Shown here: positions 6,286 through 12,593 of the stretch, one piece after another
Layout of the letters: the number at the start of each line of letters is the position of its first letter
Numbering within the stretch: the first letter of the stretch is position 1
Notes under the pieces: model-generated
Database searches by the model: none
Seen by the model: only the letters and a program-made list of their open reading frames with translations
Told to the model about the DNA's origin: nothing
Translations under genes and position numbers: made by a program
Origin: Acidimicrobiaceae bacterium
Lineage (GTDB): Bacteria > Actinomycetota > Acidimicrobiia > Acidimicrobiales > Bog-793
DNA length: 12,833 nucleotides
Direction: 5' to 3'
NCBI GenBank assembly: GCA_025463965.1
Contig: JAODBN010000129.1
Coordinates: forward strand, 1-12,833

Positions 6286-7407
6286 TCAGACCTCGAGGTG
6301 GATGCGCTGTTTCGAGTACTGCCCGTAGTTGTAGTACGCAGCGCAAGCGCCCTCCGAGGAGACCATGCAGGTCCCGATGGGCTTCTCCGGCGTGCAGGCG
6401 GTGCCGAACACGCCGCACTCCCAGGGCCGCAGCGCCCCCTTGAGGACCTCGCCGCACTGGCACGCCTTCGGATCGGCGACGCGCACGCCTGGGATGTCGA
6501 AGCTGAGCTCGGCGTCGAACCGCTCATAGCGCGAGGACAGCGCCAGCGCTGAATGGGGGATCGAGCCGAGACCGCGCCACTCGAAGTGCGGGCGCAGTGA
6601 GAACACGTCCTCCAGCACCTTCAGTGCCATTGGGTTTCCTTCCCAGCGAACCACCCGGGTGTATTGGTTCTCCACCTCCACCCGGCCTTCGGCGAACTGC
6701 TTCATGACCATGTAGATCGACTGCAGCAGGTCGAGCGGCTCGAAGCCCGAACAGACGAGTGGCTTATGGCGCTCGCTGGCGATGAACTCGTACGGGCGGC
6801 ACCCGATCACCGTGGAGACATGGCCCGGGCCGAGGAAGGCGTCGAGCTGGAGGTCAGGAGAGTCGAGGATCGCCGTGATGGCCGGGATCACCGTGACGTG
6901 GTTGCAGAAGACCGAGAAGTTCGTCACTCCGTCGGCCTTCGCCCGCACGAGCGTCAGCGCAGTGGATGGCGCGGTGGTCTCGAAGCCGATCGCGTAGAAG
7001 ACCACGCGCCGGTCCGGATTGGCCTTCGCGATGCGCAGCGCGTCGAGCGGTGAGTAGACCATGCGGATGTCCGCACCGCGGGCGTTCGCCTCGAGGAACG
7101 ACCCGTTTCCGCCCGGCACGCGCATCATGTCCCCGAAGCAGGTGAGGATCACGCCGTCCTGCTCGGCGATGGCGATCCCGTCGTCGACGCGTCCCATCGG
7201 GATCACGCACACGGGACAGCCCGGCCCGTGCACGAGCTCGATCGCTTCTGGCAGGTGGTCCTGGACCCCGTAGCGGTAGATCGTGTGCGTGTGGCCGCCA
7301 CACACCTCCATGATCTTGTAGTGCCGGCCCGGCTCGCACAGGGTGGCGATCTCGGTCCCTAGCACCTGGGCCAGCTCCGGATCGCGGAACTCATCGGCGA
7401 ATCGCAT
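6286..7407 (-). CDS. hypD: Hydrogenase maturation protein HypD (Fe-S scaffold)
   Basis: 373 residues, the usual HypD length. HypD carries a [4Fe-4S] cluster and, with HypC, holds the Fe(CN)2CO unit as it is built. Visible motifs: EVCGGHTHTIYRYG with Cys36, GPGCPVCVIP with Cys64 and Cys67, GFETTAPSTA, and the C-terminal cysteine cluster that begins at CQCGEVLKG (Cys316, Cys318) and goes on through WECGVFG (Cys331), TACTPEKPIG, TCMVSSEGAC. All conserved cysteines appear to be kept. The start at 7407 has GAGAGGG 6 nt upstream and overlaps the end of the HupF-like gene by 17 nt. The longer open frame to 7563 lacks HypD similarity. Confidence 0.97.
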   Translation of the reverse strand: MRFADEFRDPELAQVLGTEIATLCEPGRHYKIMEVCGGHTHTIYRYGVQDHLPEAIELVHGPGCPVCVIPMGRVDDGIAIAEQDGVILTCFGDMMRVPGGNGSFLEANARGADIRMVYSPLDALRIAKANPDRRVVFYAIGFETTAPSTALTLVRAKADGVTNFSVFCNHVTVIPAITAILDSPDLQLDAFLGPGHVSTVIGCRPYEFIASERHKPLVCSGFEPLDLLQSIYMVMKQFAEGRVEVENQYTRVVRWEGNPMALKVLEDVFSLRPHFEWRGLGSIPHSALALSSRYERFDAELSFDIPGVRVADPKACQCGEVLKGALRPWECGVFGTACTPEKPIGTCMVSSEGACAAYYNYGQYSKQRIHLEV

Positions 7408-7636
7408 CAGGCACCCTCTCTCTTTCGACCAGCCGTTGCAGCGCAACCGCCGCGTGCACGAGGAGCCGATCGCCGACGGCGACCTGCCCCACGAATTCGG
7501 TGGCGACGTGCTCGGTCCGGCCCTCGTCGTCCCGACAAAGGGCGTCGGAACCCTCGTTCCCAATGACCGTAAGCACCACGGCCACGTCGCCGCAGGTGAT
7601 GCAGCCCTGGTCCAGCTCGCATCGTTCGCCGGTCAA
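7391..7636 (-). CDS. HypC/HupF-like second chaperone-type protein
   Basis: 81 residues, starting at a TTG that overlaps the hypC stop (TTGA). GAGGA 4 nt upstream supports this start. It resembles HypC/HupF beta-barrel proteins: CITCGDVAVVLTV early (residues 12-24), an acidic middle (CRDDEGR), and VGQVAVGDRLLVHAAVALQRL, which matches the VGDW(I/V)L(I/V)HVGFA segment of HypC. It lacks the N-terminal MCLAIP motif, so the HypC N-terminal catalytic cysteine is not in its usual place; CxxC at 12-15 may replace it. Small HupF-type proteins with a C-I-T-C motif occur in other hyp clusters. It probably acts in Fe-ligand assembly or transfer beside HypC and HypD. The 3' end overlaps hypD. Confidence 0.85.
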   Translation of the reverse strand: MTGERCELDQGCITCGDVAVVLTVIGNEGSDALCRDDEGRTEHVATEFVGQVAVGDRLLVHAAVALQRLVERERVPDAIRR

Positions 7637-7905
7637 TCGATCCTCGATTCGCTCACCGCAGTGAGCTCGTCGGTGAACGCTTGGCCCATCAGCTCGAGCA
7701 TGGCGAGGGCTTCCGCAGCCTCCTTCTCGTCGATCTTGGACATTGCGAAGCCCACGTGGATGAGGATCCAGTCCCCCACCCTGATCTCGCCGGGCTCCAA
7801 GAGCCCGACGTTGATCTTCCGCTTGACCCCTACGACGTCCACGAGCACGAGCTGGTCGTTGCCCTCTACGAATGACACGACTTCGCCCGGGATCGCCAGG
7901 CACAT
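7633..7905 (-). CDS. hypC: Hydrogenase assembly chaperone HypC
   Basis: 90 residues with the canonical MCLAIPGEV N-terminus; Cys2, exposed after Met removal, is the residue that binds the iron unit together with HypD. VKRKINVGLL and VGDWILIHVGFAMSKID (with His50) complete the family signature. HypC carries the Fe(CN)2CO moiety from HypD to the apo large subunit. The gene starts 3 nt after the hypA stop, with a G-rich AGGGGG site before it. It overlaps the following HupF-like gene by 4 nt (TTGA). Confidence 0.97.
   Translation of the reverse strand: MCLAIPGEVVSFVEGNDQLVLVDVVGVKRKINVGLLEPGEIRVGDWILIHVGFAMSKIDEKEAAEALAMLELMGQAFTDELTAVSESRID
7641..7645 (-). promoter_or_regulatory. GAGGA ribosome binding site that decides the TTG start of the HupF-like gene
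   Basis: GAGGA lies 4 nt before the TTG at 7636, inside the end of hypC. No ATG or GTG before the CITCGD motif in this frame has a better site, and earlier starts would extend deep into hypC. Confidence 0.6.
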
Positions 7906-7908
7906 CGT

Positions 7909-8358
7909 TCACCACCCCCTTGGGCCGATACCGGCCTGTTGTTCGTCATCTGTCGCGTGCACGTGGCGCGCGACGACCTCGTCGGTCGGCTCCGCCTGCG
8001 CGTCACCGTCTTCGGGGCCGGGTTCGGGCCGGTACTCGATCGACTCGAGGATGACCTCGTCGCCCCCGCTGGCATCGACGTGAAGACTCCCGCAGGCGAC
8101 ACAGCTCGGTGCGGGGTCTTCGGAGGTGAAGCGTTCCCCGCATTCACGACAGACCGCCGAGATCGGGATGGTCACCACCTCGGTCTCTGCGTCAGCGGCT
8201 GGACCGCCTGCCGCCACCATCTCGAAGGACTGCTGGAACGCCGCGGGGACGACCCGGTGCACGGTGCCGATCCGCACGCGCACGCGCGCCACTCGGCGGG
8301 TGCCGGCTCTTCGCTCGACCGCCTCGACGACGCCCTCGCAGTAGCTCATCTCGTGCAC
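7909..8358 (-). CDS. hypA: Nickel metallochaperone HypA with C-terminal extension
   Basis: 149 residues, GTG start, GAGGA 7 nt upstream and overlapping the stop of the preceding microprotein gene. HypA delivers Ni to the hydrogenase large subunit, normally with HypB. The N-terminus MHEMSYCEGVVEAV has the Ni-binding His2 and Glu3. The zinc site is CREC (Cys70, Cys73) plus CVAC (Cys86, Cys89). Typical HypA is about 113-120 residues and ends soon after the last strand (here VILESIEYRPE). This one adds about 38 acidic residues with two histidines at 132 and 134. That tail may be lineage-specific; it is not seen in the classical protein. Confidence 0.96.
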   Translation of the reverse strand: MHEMSYCEGVVEAVERRAGTRRVARVRVRIGTVHRVVPAAFQQSFEMVAAGGPAADAETEVVTIPISAVCRECGERFTSEDPAPSCVACGSLHVDASGGDEVILESIEYRPEPGPEDGDAQAEPTDEVVARHVHATDDEQQAGIGPRGW

Positions 8359-8368
8359 GGGTTTGTCC

Positions 8369-8488
8369 TCACATGGCTCGGATCTTGAGGTAGCGCTTGA
8401 TGTCCGGGATGGACTGCACCCCGAGAACGGCCGCGGCGGCGAGGCCGACCAACGCCGCGATGAGGGTCGTGAGCCCGAGCAATCTCAT
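8369..8488 (-). CDS. 39-residue single-pass membrane microprotein (DUF6893-like)
   Basis: The ATG overlaps the protease stop codon (ATGA), and AAAGGAGAA stands 8 nt upstream, a good ribosome binding site. The protein has an N-terminal basic start (MRLLGL), a hydrophobic helix at about residues 3-24, then SIPDIKRYLKIRAM. The PDI-(K/R)RYL(K/R)IR tail and size fit the small actinobacterial proteins I know as DUF6893; I cannot run a profile to confirm. Its position between the maturation protease and hypA suggests a membrane role linked to the hydrogenase, such as an anchor or small adaptor. The stop is 10 nt before hypA. Confidence 0.8.
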   Translation of the reverse strand: MRLLGLTTLIAALVGLAAAAVLGVQSIPDIKRYLKIRAM

Positions 8489-8985
8489 GAGTAGTTCTCC
8501 TTTGCCATCGACCCAGACGGGTCCGCCAACTGCCCGTCGAGGAGCTCGAGCACCGCCTCCACCGCGCCATCGAGAGCGCCTTCGACCGCGCTCGAAAGCC
8601 CGATCCCCTCGCCGAGTTCCGCCGCCTCACAGCCGACGACGAAGGTCCGCGGCAACCGGCCACCGAGCGTGCCGAGACTTCCGAGCACCGCCGTCGGTTC
8701 CATACCGTGCGCGTCGAAATCCCCCGATCCGAGGTCCTCCTCGGTCACCTCCAAGACGACGAGCCGACCGGGCGCGCCCTGTGCGGGCAACGCGTCGACG
8801 AGGACGAGCCCGTCATAGCCGTCCAAGAGGTCGTAGGCGAGGTGCATTCCCCGGATGCCGTAGTCGGTGACGATGACGCCGGCCGGGAGCTCACGTCGGG
8901 CGAGGCGGTGGGCGACCTCGCAGCCGAAGCCGTCGTCGGACAAGAAGATGTTGCCGATCCCCGCGACGAGGACCCCGGCGCTCAC
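8485..8985 (-). CDS. Hydrogenase maturation endopeptidase (M52 family)
   Basis: 166 residues from a GTG at 8985 that overlaps the previous stop (GTGA), with AAGAGGAG 5 nt upstream. Members cut the C-terminal peptide of the [NiFe] large subunit once Ni is in place. Seen: VAGIGNIFLSDDGFG (7-21) with Asp17/18 at the position of the Ni-binding acid, LVDALP (62-67) with Asp64, and DAHGMEP (91-97) with His93. These correspond to Glu16, Asp62 and His93 of E. coli HybD. VGCEAAELGEGIGLS is the usual late motif. The C-terminal peptide of the large subunit at the right end of this window is the natural substrate. Gene name in Hhy clusters is not fixed, so no symbol is given. Confidence 0.95.
   Translation of the reverse strand: MSAGVLVAGIGNIFLSDDGFGCEVAHRLARRELPAGVIVTDYGIRGMHLAYDLLDGYDGLVLVDALPAQGAPGRLVVLEVTEEDLGSGDFDAHGMEPTAVLGSLGTLGGRLPRTFVVGCEAAELGEGIGLSSAVEGALDGAVEAVLELLDGQLADPSGSMAKENYS
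8495..8503 (-). promoter_or_regulatory. AAAGGAGAA ribosome binding site of the microprotein gene
   Basis: The GGAG core lies 8 nt before the ATG at 8488 and supports translation of this 39-codon gene. The site is embedded in the last codons of the protease gene. Confidence 0.75.
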
Positions 8986-10397
8986 CGGATCTCCTCTTGG
9001 GGCCCGAGGGCCGGAAGGGGCTCGAGCTCTTCTGGGCCGAAGTAGTAGTAGCGGCCGTACCACTCGTGAAGTTCGCTCGCTGGGTCGTCCTCGAGCAGCA
9101 CAGCGACGTGCGTCTCGCCGTCCACGTCGCGATCGACTCTTGCGACGACCGCGCTCTGGCCGGCGAGGAACATGTCGTGCGCATCCGCTCGTCGAGACGG
9201 CTGTAGGCGGACGCGGCTCCCCTTGCTAAGCCTGGTCCCCGCCACGACAACCTGCTCGGTCTCGGGCACCACCTTGGCGTCGGCGTCCTCGTCGAACCAG
9301 GCCGCACCTCCGCCGTAGGTGGGGATCTCCCAGTCGCTGTCGAGTGCTGCTGGGTCGCGCCGCGCCCCATGCAAGCGTTCGAGGACCTCCGACGTCAGCG
9401 AGTCGCTCCGGTCGATGATCGCCGCCGCGCGCGGGTCGGTGCCCCGGGCGGCTTCCTTCTCCTCTTCGGTCATGGTCATGATCCGAAGCGTCAAGATCTC
9501 GTCGATCTCAGTGGCGTCGTAGAGGTCCCCGGGGCTCTCCTCGGCCAGCACCGGGTGCTCGGGGATGATGATCGGCGAGGCGAGCAGGAGCTCGGCGCTC
9601 TGGGATCCCTCGTCCCCGACGAGCACGGGCCAGCACCGCGAGTTCGCACAACGCCGTGCTGCGCCTGCCGCCCATCGGGGTGGGTCGACGACGGAGATGA
9701 ACCGACCACCCTGTGCCGCCATGAGCAGGTGCGCGCCGACGAAAGATCTCCGGGCCGCGAGGTCGCGGCCCGTGCTCCCCGGCACGTGGGGCTCCTCGGT
9801 CCACTGCTCGACGTTCTCCAGGGTGACCCGGAGCGCCACGACGGCCTCCGTGCTGTCGTCCGCTGTCGCCTCGAGCGAGAGCCGGCCGGAGAGCGGCCAT
9901 CTGGTCCGTACGAGTCGCCCGGCGAGCGTGCCGCCCTCTTGGAGCAGCTCCACGTCTTCCCCGCCGGGCACTTCGACGTCGAGGACGCGCGCCGGACCGT
10001 CCATTCCGACGGGGAGCCCGGCGAAGGCGACCTCCCGAGCCACTGCCTCGTGCCACGGGATCCACCGGGTAGCGCCGACGCGGAGCTCGTCGACCGGCTC
10101 AAACTGGTCGCGTCCCGTGGCTTGCTCCACGGCACGCCACTGGACCTGTAGGAACCGCACGATCACGTCGACGCGCAGGTCGCCCGACGGATGCACGAGG
10201 CACTCGGTGAACAAGGAGGGGTCATCGCCCACCCCGGCCGCTGCGGCGCCGACCGGGCCGACGGCGCCGAACTGCCAGCGCACCTGGTTCTTCGAGGAAG
10301 AGGCACGGTAGGGATAGAGCAGGTACCCCTCGTAGAGGACGGTGTCCGCGACACGGCGCGCGGCTTCGAGCCTGGCGGTCGTCTTCAAGGCACTCAC
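8982..10397 (-). CDS. Conserved hydrogenase-cluster protein of unknown function, 471 residues
   Basis: The GTG start at 10397 overlaps the DUF6084-like stop (GTGA); the end overlaps the protease start the same way. I do not recognise a named domain. N-terminus: VADTVLYEGYLLYPYRASSSK (about 16-36), then a beta-rich region to about 240 (WQFGAVGP, ECLVHPSG, VIVRFLQVQWRAV). A CANSRC segment (250-255) precedes WPVLVGDEG and LLLASPIIIPEHP, followed by a conserved-looking DLYDATEIDEILTLRIMTM (291-309) and TDPRAAAIIDR. The last 90 residues (TRLSKGSRVRLQP...GQSAVVARV...HVAVLLEDDP) look like a small SH3/KOW-like beta-barrel. No signal peptide or membrane helix. Proteins with these central motifs occur, as far as I recall, in group 1h hydrogenase loci. 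A structural or assembly role is inference. Confidence 0.85.
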   Translation of the reverse strand: MSALKTTARLEAARRVADTVLYEGYLLYPYRASSSKNQVRWQFGAVGPVGAAAAGVGDDPSLFTECLVHPSGDLRVDVIVRFLQVQWRAVEQATGRDQFEPVDELRVGATRWIPWHEAVAREVAFAGLPVGMDGPARVLDVEVPGGEDVELLQEGGTLAGRLVRTRWPLSGRLSLEATADDSTEAVVALRVTLENVEQWTEEPHVPGSTGRDLAARRSFVGAHLLMAAQGGRFISVVDPPRWAAGAARRCANSRCWPVLVGDEGSQSAELLLASPIIIPEHPVLAEESPGDLYDATEIDEILTLRIMTMTEEEKEAARGTDPRAAAIIDRSDSLTSEVLERLHGARRDPAALDSDWEIPTYGGGAAWFDEDADAKVVPETEQVVVAGTRLSKGSRVRLQPSRRADAHDMFLAGQSAVVARVDRDVDGETHVAVLLEDDPASELHEWYGRYYYFGPEELEPLPALGPQEEIR

Positions 10398-11041
10398 CCG
10401 ACCGTCTCTGGCGTCGAGGCGTCGGCGAGGAGCGCGTCGACAACGCTCTCGAAGGACGTGAGGCCCCGAGCCGCCTTGAACTCCAACAGCGCGTCGATCG
10501 TGTCGTGGTCGAGGCGGAGATAACCCGAGCCCGGATAGAAGGTGCGCACGAGCTCGTCCCACACCGAGACCGGCATCCGGTAGGAGTCCTCGAGATCCCA
10601 GGAGATCTGCTCGACGCTGATGCCGGGGTCCGCCCGGGAGAACACCGTGCCGCTGAAGAGGAACCGGAGCGGAACTTCTCCGCTCGAGAGGGCGTGGAGG
10701 AACTTGGACCCAACCACCTCGACGTCGTAGGTGCATGCGATCGGGAGATCGACCGTGTGCGAGCCACTGAAGCTTCGCGTGACGGTCGAGGCGTACGTCC
10801 ACAGGAAAGGCTTGAGCGTCTGGGCCCACCGTTCACGGCCACCGAAGAGCTCGGCGAGCGTGGCGACCTCACCGTCGTCGTAGGAGCGCCGCTGGGGCTC
10901 GATCATGAGCTGGCAACGCAGCGCCATCGCGTGGATCGCGGCGCCCGAGGACTCGTCGATGCGCACTTTGGCGAGTAGGTGGGGGCTCGCGGCGTAACGA
11001 TCCACGGCGACGTCGACCACTGAGAGCTGGAGTGCGGTCAT
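10394..11041 (-). CDS. DUF6084-like hydrogenase-associated protein
   Basis: 215 residues; the ATG overlaps the preceding stop (ATGA) and its own stop overlaps the next GTG. Features: HAMALRCQLMIEPQRR (37-52), LFGGRERWAQTLKPFLW (65-81), FSGSHTVDLPIACTYD (91-106), KFLHALSSGEVPLRFLFSGTVF (113-134) and a C-terminal VWDELVRTFYPGSGYLRL (160-177). The order and wording of these motifs match what I know as DUF6084, a family seen beside NifU-like and DUF5947 genes in actinobacterial hydrogenase clusters; a profile search would confirm. The protein is soluble and mostly beta in its first half. Function unknown; likely an assembly or structural partner of the hydrogenase. Confidence 0.82.
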   Translation of the reverse strand: MTALQLSVVDVAVDRYAASPHLLAKVRIDESSGAAIHAMALRCQLMIEPQRRSYDDGEVATLAELFGGRERWAQTLKPFLWTYASTVTRSFSGSHTVDLPIACTYDVEVVGSKFLHALSSGEVPLRFLFSGTVFSRADPGISVEQISWDLEDSYRMPVSVWDELVRTFYPGSGYLRLDHDTIDALLEFKAARGLTSFESVVDALLADASTPETVG

Positions 11042-11652
11042 GCGGGCTGCGCTCGCGCCTCGACGCTCTCGAAGAACGCCTCTAGCTCCCGCTTCGCCTG
11101 CTGACCACCGTCGAAGCCTCGCCACTGCTGGCGCAGGCGGCCGACGAGCTCGTAGCAAGCGTCGATCGGTACCAGGTAGCAGGTGATGTCGTCACCTCGA
11201 CGTCGGAGCAGGATCGCCTCGACGTCCTGCTCTGCGGCAAGCAGCACCGGGTTCGCCTCGACTATGTCCTCCCAGGCCTTGAGCGGGAGCTCCGACTCCG
11301 TCGCGCCGGCAGGACCGGGATAGAACGCGACCACCTGCTGGCGGGACGAATGGGTGAAGAAGAACGCGATACCGACTGGGATCGCCAGGTCGTCCCACTG
11401 GCCGGGCGAGATGGCGACCGCGTCACAACGCAGGTAGCGGTCCGGTACCGACCGATAGGCAAGTGCCGCGTCCGCGTTGGTGAACAGCAGGTAGCACGGC
11501 CTACAGGTGCACATCATCGAACGGCTTCGCACGTCGACCACGTGCGAGTGCTCGCCGCCCATCGCCGCGCTGCACATCTCACACCGCTCCTCGGCGCGCG
11601 GCGCCGGGCGGCTTGTGCTGATCCGGCGGAGCACCCTCGTGGCGTCGGTCAT
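11038..11652 (-). CDS. DUF5947-like Cys-rich hydrogenase-associated protein
   Basis: 204 residues, ATG start overlapping the NifU/Rieske-like stop (ATGA). The N-terminal half carries a probable metal site: CEMC (Cys24, Cys27), His35 and His37 in GEHSHVVDV, and CTCRPC (Cys48, Cys50, Cys53). A second part includes LRCDAVAISPGQWDDLAIPVG (74-94), IAFFFTH, FYPGPAGATES and a helical C-terminus with WRGFDGGQQAKRELEAFF. This pattern is what I know as DUF5947 from actinobacterial hydrogenase loci. The cysteines could bind Zn or an Fe-S cluster; the sequence does not decide. Its place directly after the NifU-like gene suggests a role in cluster delivery or electron transfer. Confidence 0.83.
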   Translation of the reverse strand: MTDATRVLRRISTSRPAPRAEERCEMCSAAMGGEHSHVVDVRSRSMMCTCRPCYLLFTNADAALAYRSVPDRYLRCDAVAISPGQWDDLAIPVGIAFFFTHSSRQQVVAFYPGPAGATESELPLKAWEDIVEANPVLLAAEQDVEAILLRRRGDDITCYLVPIDACYELVGRLRQQWRGFDGGQQAKRELEAFFESVEARAQPA

Positions 11653-12593
11653 GCCGGCACCCCGCTCGCCGGAGCCGACACGCTCAGGGCGACGGTGATC
11701 GCCCCGGCGCGCTCGAGCAGAGGCACCGGAACCAAGTGCTCCGCGGCGTCGTCGAGTCCCGCCCCGGCGTGACGGAGGTCGAAGTGGCGATGACATGACG
11801 CGCAGGTGAGCACCGCCGCCCCGCTCGCCCCACCGAGCAGTCGCTCGATCGCCGAGCCAGCGAGCGAGGCCCCGCACGCTGGACAGGCGTCACGATATGC
11901 GTAGGCGGTGGCACCGACGCGACACAGAACGAGATCGAGGTCACGGGCACTGACCGCGAGCAACCGGCCCGTAGGCACCTCGCCCGCCGTCGCCACCGTG
12001 AGCCACGTCACATCACCGACGCTCGGCGTGCGGGCCCGAACCGTCGGAGCCGCGAGCGGGATCGCCACACCCGCTTTGCTCTCGGGAGCCTTCGCAACCT
12101 CGACAACGGTCACCTCCGGTGCGGCCGAGGCGATCGCGTCCTCGACCGCGAGCTCCAAGGTGACCGACGACGACGGGCAGCCCTGGCAGCTCCCAAGCAT
12201 CTTCAGGCGAACCACGCCGTCATCGGTCACCTCGATCAGCTCCACGTCTCCGCCGTGAGAGCCGAGGTAGGGGCGGACCTCCTCGAGCGCCCGGGCGACC
12301 CGCTCCTCCACGGGAAAAGGATGCAGGCCGTGCACGAGCAGCAGTGCCGAGACGAGCTCGTCCGAGGCGAACCCGCCGAGGACCTCGTCGGTGAGCACCT
12401 CGCGCTCACTCAGGATCTCGAGCAGTCGCTCGAGGCCTGCGCCGTAGAGGTCGGTCACCAACCGGACCAGCTCTTCGGCGCGCTGGCGCGCCGCGGGGCC
12501 GGCGGAGTCGCTCGCCTCGAGCAGCCGGTCGATGCGCTCACCTGTCGAACGAAGATCCGCTCCCGTTGCCCCGGCGTCCCTCGTCTCGATCAC
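11649..12593 (-). CDS. NifU C-terminal domain fused to Rieske-like domain (HhyE-type)
   Basis: 314 residues from a GTG at 12593 overlapping the large-subunit stop (GTGA). Residues 1-90 are helical with no named domain. Residues 95-165 are a NifU C-terminal domain: VARALEEVRPYLGSHGGDVEL followed by MLGSCQGCPSSSVTLE, with Cys136 and Cys139 as the Fe-S ligands. Residues 190-305 have a Rieske-like order: DVTWLTVA, then CPACG (Cys237, Cys240), then LTCASCHRHFDLRHAG (Cys264, Cys267). In true Rieske proteins the two motifs are CxH and CxxH; here Cys stands where the His ligands would be, so the site may be an all-Cys cluster or a zinc site. Genes next to group 1h and 2a large subunits are described as encoding Fe-S electron-relay proteins (HhyE/HucE). 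That role is likely but inferred. Confidence 0.87.
   Translation of the reverse strand: MIETRDAGATGADLRSTGERIDRLLEASDSAGPAARQRAEELVRLVTDLYGAGLERLLEILSEREVLTDEVLGGFASDELVSALLLVHGLHPFPVEERVARALEEVRPYLGSHGGDVELIEVTDDGVVRLKMLGSCQGCPSSSVTLELAVEDAIASAAPEVTVVEVAKAPESKAGVAIPLAAPTVRARTPSVGDVTWLTVATAGEVPTGRLLAVSARDLDLVLCRVGATAYAYRDACPACGASLAGSAIERLLGGASGAAVLTCASCHRHFDLRHAGAGLDDAAEHLVPVPLLERAGAITVALSVSAPASGVPA

Noticed and set aside
6282..6527. Longer start for HypE (442 residues)
   Set aside because: The added 82 residues overlap hypD and carry no HypE similarity; HypE normally begins shortly before the AHGAGGK motif.
10398..10829. Longer start for the 471-residue protein (615 residues)
   Set aside because: The extra 144 codons lie over the DUF6084-like gene in another frame and are Arg/Pro-rich shadow sequence.
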